Shown: positions 19,021-27,154, numbered from the stretch's first letter. The stretch: DNA of 64,000 nt from Streptomyces reniochalinae (GCF_003323735.1 NZ_QOIM01000021.1:62001-126000), one strand, 5' to 3'. Translations and numbers: made by a program. The notes: generated by a model not told the origin, from the letters alone.

Positions 19021-20250
19021 TCACGATCGGGGCGGTGGGAGCGGCAGTGCGGGCGCGGGCGCGTCCTGGCCCGCGCTTCGCTCCGCGGCAGGACGACCGC
19101 GCATGGCCGGCGACCGGTAGCCGGTGGGGCTGCGGGCACCGTCGAGCCAGGCGGTGAGGAGGCCGGCCTGGGCGTCCAGCGAGGCACGCTGTCCGCCGGA
19201 GACCGGCTCGAGCAGGTGCACCCGCACGCTCGCGTCGGAGTCCTGGACCCAGCAGCCGACGACCCGTCCACCGGCCCACGCGGTCGTCCCGGCGTTGCCC
19301 CGCCCGTCGAAGAGGGCCCGGTGGTGGGGGCCGAGGTAGAAGCCGCGGTGCTTCCAGCCCATGACGGTGGGGTCCAGGGGCGGCAGAAGCGCGGTCCACG
19401 GTCCGGGGGCGGGCACGACGTCGAGGTCGTCGGGGAGCAGCCACCCGGGGGCCGGGCCGTCCAGCGACACTTCGACGGCCCCGAGCTCGGCAAGGGCGGC
19501 GCGGACGGTCTTCTTGGTGGCACCCAGCCACCACACGATGTCCTCCTCGGTTCCTGGGCCGAAGGCGTGGAGCCAGCGTCGGACGAGTTCGCGGTAGCCG
19601 TCAGCGGCCTCCATGGCGGGGACGGGGCCCCCGAGCCAGCGAGAGGGCAGGGTCCACAGCGGACGTGCCGTCGGGAAGCGTCCCGTGCACGGGCCGCGCA
19701 CGATCACGCCCTGAGCCCCCAGGAGGGTGAGGACGCGCGGCGCGGACCACTGCTCGCCGGACGTGCCGGGGACGACCGTGTCGATGTGTGCCACTGCCTT
19801 GCGCAGCTGCGACGCGGACAGGGCTCCAAAGCTTCGCTCGAGCGCTGCTTCGACGTCGTCCCGTGCCTTCGCGAGCCAGGCCGCCCCGTCGGTGGCGAGG
19901 CCGGCGCGCTCGACGTCCCGGATCATCCGGGTGCGCTCGATGGCAGCAGTGCGCGCCGCGGCACTGGACATGACGGCGGGGATCAGATCGCGGGGGAAGG
20001 TGAAAAGGGTGCGGCGCATCGCCAGCTGTTTGACGAGCGAGCGGTCGTCGTAGAGCGCCCGGTCGATGGCGGCGGGCGTGGTGCTCTCCGTGCGTGCCCA
20101 CGCGGACAGGTGGACCGAGGGGGCGTCGGTGGCGTGCAGGGCGACCACCGCGCGGGCGGCGTCTTCGGGCCTCTGGGCCCGGGTTTCCGGGGCGAGCGCG
20201 TGCCGGATCGCCAGGCGCGCGCGTCGCTCACTGTCGGGAACGTGGCGCAC
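19021..20250 (-). CDS. Winged-helix DNA-binding domain-containing protein (HTH_42 family)
   Basis: A 409-residue cytoplasmic protein of the PF06224 family (winged helix DNA-binding; YcaQ/AlkX relatives). It starts VRHVPDSERRARLAIRHAL and contains RAVVALHATDAPSVHLSAWAR, GTEEDIVWWLGATKKTVRAALAEL (helix-turn-helix-like) and GFYLGPHHRALFDGRGNAGTTAWAGGRVVGCW. Relatives include DNA glycosylases that unhook interstrand crosslinks, but many actinobacterial members are uncharacterised. The GTG at 20250 has GGAG 6 bases upstream; the longer open frame upstream is Arg/Ala-rich low complexity and unlikely to be translated. Enzymatic activity is not established from the sequence. Confidence 0.8.
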   Translation of the reverse strand: MRHVPDSERRARLAIRHALAPETRAQRPEDAARAVVALHATDAPSVHLSAWARTESTTPAAIDRALYDDRSLVKQLAMRRTLFTFPRDLIPAVMSSAAARTAAIERTRMIRDVERAGLATDGAAWLAKARDDVEAALERSFGALSASQLRKAVAHIDTVVPGTSGEQWSAPRVLTLLGAQGVIVRGPCTGRFPTARPLWTLPSRWLGGPVPAMEAADGYRELVRRWLHAFGPGTEEDIVWWLGATKKTVRAALAELGAVEVSLDGPAPGWLLPDDLDVVPAPGPWTALLPPLDPTVMGWKHRGFYLGPHHRALFDGRGNAGTTAWAGGRVVGCWVQDSDASVRVHLLEPVSGGQRASLDAQAGLLTAWLDGARSPTGYRSPAMRGRPAAERSAGQDAPAPALPLPPPRS

Positions 20251-20492
20251 GGTCTTCTCCTTCGCTGCGGACACGGGTGCCGGCGCGCCGGCGCTCCGCG
20301 GGGCGGGCGCCCTGGCACGGGGCCCGCCCGTCGGGCGGCGACGGGAGGCCGCCCGGGCCCGGGCCCGGGCCAGGACCGGGGCACAGGCCCCGGCCCCGGG
20401 CACAGGACCCGGGCTCGGACTCAGAAGTCGGGCTCGGGCCGGGACCCGGGCGCGGGCTCCGACGCCGGCCCGCGCCACGACGGTGAGGCGGC

Positions 20493-20960
20493 TTACCGCG
20501 CCTGGTGGGCGGCGGCGACGTCCAGGGTCCAGGTGACGCCGAAGCGGTCGGTGAGCATGCCGAAGCCCGCGCTCCAGGCCGAGGCGGCCAGGGGCTCGAC
20601 GATCGAGGAGCCGGCGGACAGCTTCTCCCAGTACGCCTCGACCTCCTCGAACGTCTCCCCGCGCACCGAGACGAAGAACGGCTGGGTGGTGACCGTGGTG
20701 CCGTTCTCCCGGCGGGTCGAGCCCGGCTCGCCGGCCGGGCCGCTGAAGGGGCCGGGGATGTCATAGGCCATGACGCGGAACCCCTCGGCGGTCTCGACCT
20801 GGCCGAAGACCACTCCGTCAGCGCCCGGGAGGTCCTTGTCCATGCCGAGGTCGCCGTACGTGGCGAGGGTGACCTCTCCGCCGAAAACGCTCCGGTAGAA
20901 CTCCAGGGCCTCGCGGGCCTCGCCGCGGAAGTTGAGGTGGGGGGTCGTCTGGATGCTCAC
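20493..20960 (-). CDS. VOC (PhnB/glyoxalase-like) family protein
   Basis: A 155-residue vicinal-oxygen-chelate fold protein of the PhnB type: TTPHLNFRGEAREALEFYRSVFGGEV at the start and MLTDRFGVTWTLDV at the end. Two beta-alpha-beta modules are evident. Members bind small molecules or metals, and the substrate cannot be told. AAGGAG lies 5 bases before the GTG at 20960. It is divergent from the WYL regulator at 21063, a common pairing in Streptomyces that suggests regulation by that protein. Confidence 0.85.
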   Translation of the reverse strand: MSIQTTPHLNFRGEAREALEFYRSVFGGEVTLATYGDLGMDKDLPGADGVVFGQVETAEGFRVMAYDIPGPFSGPAGEPGSTRRENGTTVTTQPFFVSVRGETFEEVEAYWEKLSAGSSIVEPLAASAWSAGFGMLTDRFGVTWTLDVAAAHQAR

Positions 20961-21050
20961 AACTACTCCTTGTGCACACGGTGTTCGGGCTTGCCCCGAC
21001 ACCGCAGACCCTCGCAGCCGTAGAGGTCAGGTCCTGTCCTGGACCCGGGT

Positions 21051-21056
21051 TACCGT
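21051..21056 (+). promoter_or_regulatory. Putative leaderless -10 element (TACCGT)
   Basis: TACCGT ends 6 bases before the ATG at 21063. No ribosome binding site lies between, again fitting a leaderless start. Confidence 0.35.
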
Positions 21057-21062
21057 CGAAAA

Positions 21063-22058
21063 ATGGCGACCACCACTTCCCGGCTGCTCGGTCTGCTCTC
21101 GCTGCTGCAAGCCAGGCGCGACTGGCCGGGCACCGTGCTGGCCGAACGGCTGGACGTCAGCCACCGCACGGTGCGGCGGGACATCGACCGGCTGCGCGAG
21201 ATGGGCTACCGCATCCGGACGACCATGGGCCCGGGCGGCGGCTACCGGCTCGACGCCGGCACGGAAGCGCCCCCTCTGCTGTTCGACGACGAGCAGGTGA
21301 TCGCCCTCACCGTCGCTCTGCAAGCGGCCGCCGTGACCGGAGCGGGTGTCGAGGACGCTGCCCTGCGGGCACTGACCACCGTCCGCCAGGTCATGCCCGC
21401 CCGCCTGCGTCACCGTGCCGACCAGCTGGCCTTCACCGCCGTCCCCCGCCCCGGCGACGGGCCCGCCGCCCCCGTCTCCCCCGATGTGCTCGTCACCCTC
21501 TCCGCCGCCGTCCGCGCCCGCGAGGTGCTCCGCTTCGACTACGCCTCCGACCGGCCGGACGGCGACCGGTCCGGGCCACCGCGTCGCGTAGAACCCCACC
21601 ACCTGGTGACGTCCCACGGCCGCTGGTACCTGGTGGCGTGGGACCTCGGGCACGACGACTGGCGCCTCTTCCGCGCCGACCGCATCTCCCCGCGCACCCC
21701 GACCGGGCCCCGCTTCGCGCCACGGGAGATCCCGGGCGGCAGCGCCGAGGACTACGTCTCGGCACGCTTCAAAGGGTCCGACTCCGGCCGGGGCGACGCC
21801 TGGCCCTGCATGGGCACCGTCATCCTGGAGCTGCCCGCGGGCGCCGTCCTCCCGTTCGCCGGCGACGCCCTCGTGGACGACCTCGGCCCCCACCGATGCC
21901 GCTACACCGCCGGATCGTGGTCCTGGATCGCTCTGGCCGCCTCTCTCAACCGCTTCGACGCCGCCGTCACGGTCGTCGGCCCACCGCAACTCACCGAAGC
22001 GTTCGCCGCACTCGCGGCCCGCAACGCGGCGACGGCAACCGGCACACCGCCCTCGTGA
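21063..22058 (+). CDS. YafY-type WYL-domain transcriptional regulator
   Basis: A 331-residue regulator. Residues 1-65 are a DeoR/HTH_11 winged helix (TSRLLGLLSLLQARRDWPG, SHRTVRRDIDRLREMGY, GPGGGYRL). A WYL domain follows from about residue 150, with RRVEPHHLVTSHGRWYLVAWD and WRLFRADRIS, the ligand-sensing part. WYL proteins respond to nucleotides or DNA-damage signals in characterised cases. The gene diverges from the VOC-protein gene, sharing about 100 bases of promoter, and probably controls it. The gene ends just before the terminator at 22068-22105. Confidence 0.9.
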   Translation: MATTTSRLLGLLSLLQARRDWPGTVLAERLDVSHRTVRRDIDRLREMGYRIRTTMGPGGGYRLDAGTEAPPLLFDDEQVIALTVALQAAAVTGAGVEDAALRALTTVRQVMPARLRHRADQLAFTAVPRPGDGPAAPVSPDVLVTLSAAVRAREVLRFDYASDRPDGDRSGPPRRVEPHHLVTSHGRWYLVAWDLGHDDWRLFRADRISPRTPTGPRFAPREIPGGSAEDYVSARFKGSDSGRGDAWPCMGTVILELPAGAVLPFAGDALVDDLGPHRCRYTAGSWSWIALAASLNRFDAAVTVVGPPQLTEAFAALAARNAATATGTPPS

Positions 22059-22067
22059 CCGACACGG

Positions 22068-22105
22068 GAAAGGGCCCCGTCGAAGGTCTTCGACGGGGCC
22101 CTTTC
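22068..22105. terminator. Bidirectional terminator (original tRNA-Phe terminator)
   Basis: An uninterrupted inverted repeat (22068-22085 with 22088-22105) with flanking A and T runs. It ends the WYL regulator on the plus strand. Before the element inserted it would also have terminated tRNA-Phe on the minus strand. Confidence 0.85.
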
Positions 22106-22114
22106 GCCCTGTTC

Positions 22115-22168
22115 AGGGCCGCGGTGGCTGGGGCCGGGGTCGAACCGGCGACCTTCCGCTTTTCAGGC
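22115..22168 (-). repeat. attL-type copy: tRNA-Phe 3' half
   Basis: Perfect 54-bp match to 28988-29041. It contains the tRNA-Phe sequence from the anticodon stem-loop to the discriminator plus 10 bases beyond. There is no 5' half here, so it is not a functional tRNA. Confidence 0.9.
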
Positions 22169-22274
22169 CGGGGGTGGGGTGGGTGGGGGTGCTGGGGGCG
22201 GGCCGCTGGGGGTGGGTGCTGTGCGGGGGTGTGCACTGGTGTTGGCGTACGGGTTGGCGTACTTCACCCCTACC

Positions 22275-22787
22275 TCAGTACTGAGTGCCGTGTGTGCACA
22301 AGTCGCGCTGCTCGTACCCTCCAGGCACTCCGACGGCCACCGCTTTCCAGAAGGCGACAGAGTCGCTGAGGTGACCACCGAGCGTGTGCCACGACACGTC
22401 GGGATACTCGGCTCGCAGCGCGGCCAGCCCAGCTCTCGCGAGACCGCAGCCCTGATACTCCGGGTCGGTATGTGGTTCTTCAACCCAGGCGACTCTGCAC
22501 CGGCGGCATACCTGGTAATCGACGCCGAACACGTTCTCACCGTGCAGGTTCGCGGCACGTTCCCGCCACCCGTGGCGGGTAGGCGAAATCGTGTCTTGCC
22601 AAGGCGTGTTCAACTGCGGTGCATCAGGCCAGCCCCGGCTCTGACCGAGGCGCCCTCCACTGAGGCGACGCAGCATCTTGCGCAACGGTTCGCGCTTGTA
22701 GGCACGCCCTAACTCGGGGGTCTGTTTTGCGAGGCGTTGCGCTGCCTCGCGATCGTCATCCATTCCCATGACGGGCATCGTGCCCAT
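22275..22787 (-). CDS. GNAT-like acetyltransferase (element cargo)
   Basis: A 170-residue protein whose C-terminal half reads as a GNAT fold: YQVCRRCRVAWVEEPHTDPEYQGCGLARAGLAALRAEYPD includes a YQGCGLA acetyl-CoA pyrophosphate loop, followed by SDSVAFWKAVAVGVPGGY, the usual final strand and helix. The N-terminal 80 residues are Arg-rich and not recognisable. GGAG lies 9 bases upstream of the ATG at 22787. It is the first gene inside the left repeat and points outward. Substrate unknown; it could be a modification or resistance gene. Confidence 0.6.
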   Translation of the reverse strand: MGTMPVMGMDDDREAAQRLAKQTPELGRAYKREPLRKMLRRLSGGRLGQSRGWPDAPQLNTPWQDTISPTRHGWRERAANLHGENVFGVDYQVCRRCRVAWVEEPHTDPEYQGCGLARAGLAALRAEYPDVSWHTLGGHLSDSVAFWKAVAVGVPGGYEQRDLCTHGTQY

Positions 22788-23019
22788 CGAGTCTCACTCC
22801 ACGCTCGGCGCCAGGCGTGCCAGAAGCGACAACGGGTCCCCCGAAGCCTTGGCTAGGCCCGTCCGCCGGCAGAGCGTCAGCGCGAGCGGGGGCGAGGTAC
22901 TGGTAGGTCAGCCGGCGAGGAGGTAGGTTCGAATTCGGAATAGCTCATATGTTCGGTCCACTTGGGTGCGTCAGTGCCTGCGCCTGGTTTATTTTCACGC
23001 ATTGCTTACTGGGATGGGG

Positions 23020-23025
23020 TATAGT
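23020..23025 (+). promoter_or_regulatory. Putative -10 element (TATAGT)
   Basis: TATAGT ends 8 bases before the ATG at 23034 in a locally AT-rich stretch. It is the probable promoter of the two-gene unit at 23034-25067. The -35 is uncertain. Confidence 0.4.
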
Positions 23026-23033
23026 CATGTGGC

Positions 23034-23864
23034 ATGAGCGAACAGCAGGATGCGCTTGAGGACCTTGAGTCCAGTGGTGTTCTCGCGGCCCTGGCATGGG
23101 CCAATGCGTCGGCCTATCGACGCACCATGGAGGACTACGACCCCGACACGGGGCATGATCAGGGCTGGGTGGGCTCCACTGCCCACAGGCTCTTCGTCGA
23201 CCGACTGCACCGAGCGTTTTCCACGGGCCGGCACCGTGTGGATTCGCCGGAATCCGCATCCGCAGGCCTGGACCTCGTGGCAGCCGGGCTGGCTCCTGGC
23301 GAGCACCGCAAGATGCCGCTCATCACTCCGGGTGTGGTCGTCTGGTCTGACCTCAACCAGTCGCCGGGATGGAGGTGTGGGGATTGGCGTTTTCTGCTCA
23401 CCTCGTTCGTCTACGGAGAGAGCAACCGCATCCCGTGGCCACAGAAGAGTTCCACCAAGCAGCGCGTTGCGTCTCAGGGAAAGCCTGTGGGATGGCTGGA
23501 CCCTCAGCCCACCCTGTTCGACAACGACCCCGATTCTCTCGTTGCCGCCATTCAGGCGCTGAGAGAAGAGGAGGAAGAACCCAACGCCACAACGCTCATC
23601 ATCGCCCACAGTATTGAACGAGAGCTGAACATCAGAGAACTCTACTTGGGGCGCTCTCGTTTGAACCGTGGGGGTGGCGATGCCTGGTACTGGAAGCATG
23701 ATCTACTTGCTACCAGTCTGGGAACTCCCGCTATGGAACCGATTCCCGCTTCGCCTGGCCCTCGACCCGGATTGCCGAGCATCCAGGACGCGCCCGTCCG
23801 CCTTCGTCGCCAATCGTCGGAAGGAGGCGGAGAGCACCAGGCGTCGGGAGAGAACGACAAGTAA
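23034..23864 (+). CDS. Unrecognised protein paired with an ImmA/IrrE metallopeptidase
   Basis: A 276-residue soluble protein with no domain I recognise. It has conserved-looking segments DYDPDTGHDQGWVGSTAHRL, LITPGVVVWSDLNQSPGWR and WRFLLTSFVYGESNRIPW, then an acidic EEEEEP linker and a DAWYWKHDLLATSLG segment. The last 45 residues are Pro/Ser-rich. It has no signal peptide or membrane helix. The next gene begins 12 bases after its stop on the same strand and encodes an XRE/ImmA-IrrE protein. In such pairs the metallopeptidase usually controls a repressor or neutralises its partner, so this could be a toxin or effector. Base composition is lower in G+C than the flanking core genes, consistent with transferred cargo. 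Confidence 0.65.
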   Translation: MSEQQDALEDLESSGVLAALAWANASAYRRTMEDYDPDTGHDQGWVGSTAHRLFVDRLHRAFSTGRHRVDSPESASAGLDLVAAGLAPGEHRKMPLITPGVVVWSDLNQSPGWRCGDWRFLLTSFVYGESNRIPWPQKSSTKQRVASQGKPVGWLDPQPTLFDNDPDSLVAAIQALREEEEEPNATTLIIAHSIERELNIRELYLGRSRLNRGGGDAWYWKHDLLATSLGTPAMEPIPASPGPRPGLPSIQDAPVRLRRQSSEGGGEHQASGENDK

Positions 23865-23876
23865 TGAAACGAGTGG

Positions 23877-25067
23877 ATGGTCATGAATTCCTCACGCCGC
23901 ACAGATGTGCAGGTTGGTGACGCCTCTCGCCTTTTCGATGGACAACGTTTGACGCTTGCGCGGCAGTTGGTTGGTCTGAGGAAGAACGCCCTCGCGGTGA
24001 AGATCAATAAAAGCCCAACCGCTGTCGCGGCGTACGAAAACAACACGAAACGCCCGGCTCCTGCAACGGTTGCTCAGCTGTGTTTGACGCTTGGCGTGGA
24101 TCCGGGCTTTTTTCTCCCCGGTCCTCATCAGTCGACAGCTAGGGATTCGGTACCTCACTTTCGGTCATTGCGTTCGACTACGCAATTGGCGCGAGATCAA
24201 GCTTTTGCTTATGGTGTGATCTCCGGGGATGTTGGCGCGGCTCTTGAACGGCATGTCGAGTTCCCCGAACCCAACCTTCCTCGGCTAAGCGTCGATGTGG
24301 AAGACGAGTCTAGTACTCTCCCTGAAGAGGCGGCGAATCTCCTTCGTAAGCACTGGGAAATCGACACTGGTCCGGTCGGACACCTGGTAAGGCTGGCAGA
24401 AAATCACGGCGTTGTAGTGGTGTTCAGCCCCACGCAAACCGCTGCGGTGGACGCCTATTCCTTTGACAACGGTTATAGGCCAACGGTGGTTTTGAATCCT
24501 GCCAAGGAGGATTACTACCGACAGCGTTTCGATGTTGCCCATGAAATCGGCCACCTCGTAATGCATGTGGATGCCGAACCAGGAAGCAAGGTGATCGAGA
24601 ATCAGGCTCATCGATTTGCCGCCGAACTCCTGCTTCCAGAAGAAGAGTTGCGCGATCTTTTGCCCAGCAAGGCAGACTGGAGAATTCTCGCGGGACTGAA
24701 GGAAAGCTACGGCGTAAGCCTTCAGGCTCTGTTGTACCGGTCCAGGGCGTTGAGTGTGATGAGTGACGTAACATATCGCAATGCAATTGCTTATTTGTCC
24801 TCGAAGGGGTGGCGTCGCCGAGAGCCGGGTGAGATGCCTGCCGTGGAGCAACCGTCACTATACCCAAAGGCGGTGGAAATTCTTTCGGGTGTAGGGATCG
24901 ATGAAATCTCGTTGGCTAAAGAAGCTAGGGTGACTCCAGGGATTTTTCGAACAGTGACGGCCAGATATCCTATGGGTGAGGATCTATTCCTTGAGCGGCG
25001 AGAAATGGAAAACCTGGACAGGGTAATCCCTCTATTTCGAGGCAAAATTGTTGAGTCCGGGACTTAG
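23877..25067 (+). CDS. XRE-family regulator with ImmA/IrrE metallopeptidase domain
   Basis: A 396-residue two-domain protein. Residues about 20-85 form an XRE helix-turn-helix (LARQLVGLRKNALAVKINKSPTAVAAYENNTKRPAPATVAQL). Residues about 190-290 are an ImmA/IrrE (COG2856) zinc peptidase with H222-E-I-G-H226 (RFDVAHEIGHLVMH), followed by NQAHRFAAELLLP, which supplies the third ligand glutamate. The C-terminal ~100 residues include SYGVSLQALLYRSRAL. Family members cleave repressors or act as antitoxins and stress regulators. The start could also be the ATG at 23883. It is coupled to the unrecognised gene upstream. The many A/T-ending codons mark it as foreign relative to neighbouring Streptomyces genes. 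Confidence 0.85.
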   Translation: MVMNSSRRTDVQVGDASRLFDGQRLTLARQLVGLRKNALAVKINKSPTAVAAYENNTKRPAPATVAQLCLTLGVDPGFFLPGPHQSTARDSVPHFRSLRSTTQLARDQAFAYGVISGDVGAALERHVEFPEPNLPRLSVDVEDESSTLPEEAANLLRKHWEIDTGPVGHLVRLAENHGVVVVFSPTQTAAVDAYSFDNGYRPTVVLNPAKEDYYRQRFDVAHEIGHLVMHVDAEPGSKVIENQAHRFAAELLLPEEELRDLLPSKADWRILAGLKESYGVSLQALLYRSRALSVMSDVTYRNAIAYLSSKGWRRREPGEMPAVEQPSLYPKAVEILSGVGIDEISLAKEARVTPGIFRTVTARYPMGEDLFLERREMENLDRVIPLFRGKIVESGT

Positions 25068-25410
25068 GTTCCGGGCTTGATCATTTCCTGGATGTGGCGT
25101 ACGGATTCGGGCTAACGTTAAAAAGAATCCCCCTTTCCCCGTAGGGGAGCCAGCGGTTTCCCATGCGAAGCTGGGCCGAAACATCACCTAACCGAGAATG
25201 CGTTCGTAACCGCCTTCCATCACGTCGAGCGGCGGTGCACTTGGGGCACCGCTCACGCGCAGGGCGATATTGCAGGATTACTTTCCTGCCCCGCGGGCCG
25301 CGGCCACTCGCGGGTGTTAGCAGCAAGGTTCCACAGCGGCCGAGTGCGCCACTCCCGTTCCGTCTATGTCACTGTTGGAGGGTGCCACCCTAGGGAAGTG
25401 AGGATCTTCG
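25068..25410. other. Intergenic region upstream of the GntR gene
   Basis: 343 bases. Contains a short CCCC-GTA-GGGG hairpin near 25137-25147 and the first CCCTAGGG site (25388-25395), 15 bases before the GntR start. A minus-strand frame with one CPKC motif is open here but lacks family similarity and a ribosome binding site. Confidence 0.5.
25388..25395. promoter_or_regulatory. CCCTAGGG operator candidate 1
   Basis: A perfect 8-bp palindrome 15 bases upstream of the GntR repressor start. The same octamer recurs twice downstream of the gene. Probable autoregulatory site. Confidence 0.5.
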
Positions 25411-26145
25411 ATGGCAGAGACGGCTAGGCAGATCGCCGACGATCTGCGAGCGCGCATCTCCGACGACCTGATGCCGGGTGACCGCCTGCCCGGCGAACCG
25501 GCGCTCGTCAGGGACTACGGCGTGGCCAAGGAGACGGCCCGGCGTGCGCTGACGCTGCTCGTGGACGAGGGGCTGGCCGTGCGTCGTCGGGGGAGCGGGA
25601 CGTACGTACGGGAGTTCCGCCCGATCCCGCGCGTGGCGAACAAGCGGCTGGCCAAGGAGGGCTGGGGCGCCGGCAAGTCCATCTGGGGTGCCGACCTGGG
25701 TGACCGGGAGTTCACCGTGACCGACCTTGAGGTCTACGAGTCCGGGGCCCCGCGGCACATCGCCCGGCTGCTGGAGCTGAACGAGGACGAGTTGGTCATC
25801 GTCCGGAGCCGTCGCTACGTCGTAGAGGGTGAGCCCGTTCAGCAGGCCATCTCCTATCTCCCCGCCAAGCATGTGCGAGACTCGCCCATCGCCCAGCCGG
25901 ACCCCGGCGAGGGCGGCATCTACCGGCGGCTCGCGGATCTCGGGCTGGAGCCGGTCCACTTCACGGAGGAGCTGCGGGCCCGCATGCCGAGCCAGGAGGA
26001 GTCGACCCTCCTCGCCGTGTCTGCGGGTACGCCCGTGGTCGACATCTGCCGCACCGCCTTCACGGCTGACGGCCGGCCTGTCGAGGTCAACCAGATGCTG
26101 CTGAACGCCGGGGTGTACGTCATGCGGTACCACCTCGACAGCTAG
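25411..26145 (+). CDS. GntR/HutC-family regulator (KorSA-like)
   Basis: A 244-residue repressor. Residues 1-70 are a GntR winged helix (TARQIADDLRARISDDLMPGDRLPGEPALVRDYGVAKETARRALTLLV). A UTRA ligand-binding domain follows from about residue 95 (EVYESGAPRHIARLL, ending VNQMLLNAGVYVMRYHL). In pSAM2 and related actinomycete elements a GntR/HutC protein, KorSA, represses transfer and excision genes; position and type fit that role. CCCTAGGG palindromes flank the gene on both sides. It ends at a T-tailed terminator. Codon use is typical of Streptomyces, unlike the two cargo genes upstream. Confidence 0.88.
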   Translation: MAETARQIADDLRARISDDLMPGDRLPGEPALVRDYGVAKETARRALTLLVDEGLAVRRRGSGTYVREFRPIPRVANKRLAKEGWGAGKSIWGADLGDREFTVTDLEVYESGAPRHIARLLELNEDELVIVRSRRYVVEGEPVQQAISYLPAKHVRDSPIAQPDPGEGGIYRRLADLGLEPVHFTEELRARMPSQEESTLLAVSAGTPVVDICRTAFTADGRPVEVNQMLLNAGVYVMRYHLDS

Positions 26146-26162
26146 CAAGTCCCGCCGCACTC

Positions 26163-26196
26163 AAGGGAGTCCACCACTCGGTGGGCTCCCTTTTTT
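26163..26196 (+). terminator. Intrinsic terminator of the GntR gene
   Basis: A 13-bp stem with one mismatch (26163-26175 with 26180-26192), ACTC loop and six T residues (26191-26196). Confidence 0.85.
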
Positions 26197-26233
26197 GCTG
26201 CTCAAAGCTCTGTCGTGCCGACCTCGTTGGCAT

Positions 26234-26265
26234 CCCTAGGGAACTCTGTCTCAATACCCCTAGGG
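26234..26265. promoter_or_regulatory. CCCTAGGG operator pair
   Basis: Two perfect CCCTAGGG palindromes at 26234-26241 and 26258-26265, 24 bases apart, on the same face about two helical turns apart. They precede the structured leader and the small ORF at 26571. Likely binding sites of the adjacent GntR repressor. Confidence 0.55.
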
Positions 26266-26570
26266 AGCTTCACGGAGCTCCTTGAGGGCCCCTTCGGGGG
26301 GTCATGAGGCCCCGTGCGCAGACGCGGGGGCGAGGGACCCGGACCCCTTGGCAGTCCGGAGGGCTTAGGCCGAAAGGCCACGTCTCCATATGCCTGAAAC
26401 GGGAGCCCGTGTTCCCGAAGGAGACGCCCTGTACCGAGCGCACACAGTCCCCGGCACCGCTTAGCGGTGTCAGGGGCTGTGGCTCCTCGGACGAGGGGTC
26501 AACACGAAGTGCGCCGTCCGGAGTTGCAGCTCCGGACGGCGCGTACAGGCACCTACGTAGGAGGTCACCT
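26266..26570 (+). ncRNA. Structured leader or small RNA region
   Basis: About 305 bases without a credible ORF but with several hairpins: CCGGAC/GTCCGG (26339-26344 with 26354-26359), GGCC-GAAA-GGCC (26368-26379), a nested stem (26443-26460 with 26465-26481) closed by a TTAG loop, and a 13-bp stem at 26511-26542. The last is 28 bases before the start of the small ORF at 26571. It could be a 5' leader with an attenuator or an antisense-type RNA. The call rests only on fold potential. Confidence 0.4.
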
Positions 26571-26675
26571 GTGATCACCAGTCTGACAGAGGGCGAACGT
26601 GCCGAACTGGCGCGGAAGGCCGCGGAGGCGACCAAGCGCAGCGAGGACAACGCCCGGGCCAAGAGCGGGCGCTGA
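26571..26675 (+). CDS. 34-residue small element protein
   Basis: A 34-residue charged helical peptide, ITSLTEGERAELARKAAEATKRS followed by EDNARAKSGR, starting at a GTG. It is preceded by AGGAGGTCACCT, one of the strongest Shine-Dalgarno matches in the window, 3-8 bases before the GTG. It lies 19 bases upstream of the next (frameshifted) gene and downstream of the structured leader. The ribosome site and the gene spacing are the main support. Function unknown. Confidence 0.6.
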   Translation: MITSLTEGERAELARKAAEATKRSEDNARAKSGR

Positions 26676-26694
26676 GCAGACAGGAGACACTGTC

Positions 26695-27154
26695 ATGTGG
26701 GCGAGCCTTCTCGCTGTTCTCGGCACCCTGGCCGGCGCGCTGGTCTCCGGACTCCTTCAGCACCGTGCGGCCCGTACCGACCGCGCCGACGCCCGATCCG
26801 AACAGCTCCGTCGTGACCGGCTCAACGCGGTCACCGCGCTCGCCGTCGCGCTCAGCGACCATCGCCGGGCCATGTACATGGCCCGGGGACGCCGTGTTGA
26901 CCCGCGAGGCCGACGAGCGCATGCGCGAGCTGCGCGACGAGTCGCATCGCACCCGCAGCGAGATCACCGACCCGGCCGTTCGGTTGCGGTTGCTGATCTC
27001 TGACGGGGCCGTGCGCGGGGCCGCGCTGGACGCCACGGGAGCCACGTACGTCCTGCGCTTCGCGGAGAGCCCGGATGCCCTCCAGGCCGCGCGGCGTAGG
27101 GCGCTGACCCTGCACGACGAGTTCCTGAACGCGGCTGGGGCGCACCTCGCCTGA
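26695..27154 (+). pseudogene. Membrane-anchored element protein (frameshifted)
   Basis: The frame from the ATG at 26695 encodes an N-terminal membrane helix (WASLLAVLGTLAGALVSGLL), then HRAARTDRADARSEQLRRDRL and a helical segment ALSDHRRAMYMARG. After about 26885 the continuation is in another frame: DAVLTREADERMRELRDESHRTRSEI through LTLHDEFLNAAGAHLA, ending at 27154. The switch lies in a GCCCGGGG run and needs one extra base removed (or two added). The two halves together match the layout of a ~150-residue protein common in Streptomyces integrative elements. AGGAG is 8 bases before the ATG. It is either decayed or a sequencing artefact. Function unknown. Confidence 0.65.

Noticed and set aside
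20251..20478. N-terminal extension of the winged-helix protein
   Set aside because: Arg/Ala/Pro low complexity caused by high G+C; the GTG at 20250 has a good ribosome site and family start.
25081..25326. Minus-strand 81-codon frame with a CPKC motif
   Set aside because: No ribosome binding site or recognised fold; it lies over the promoter region of the GntR gene.
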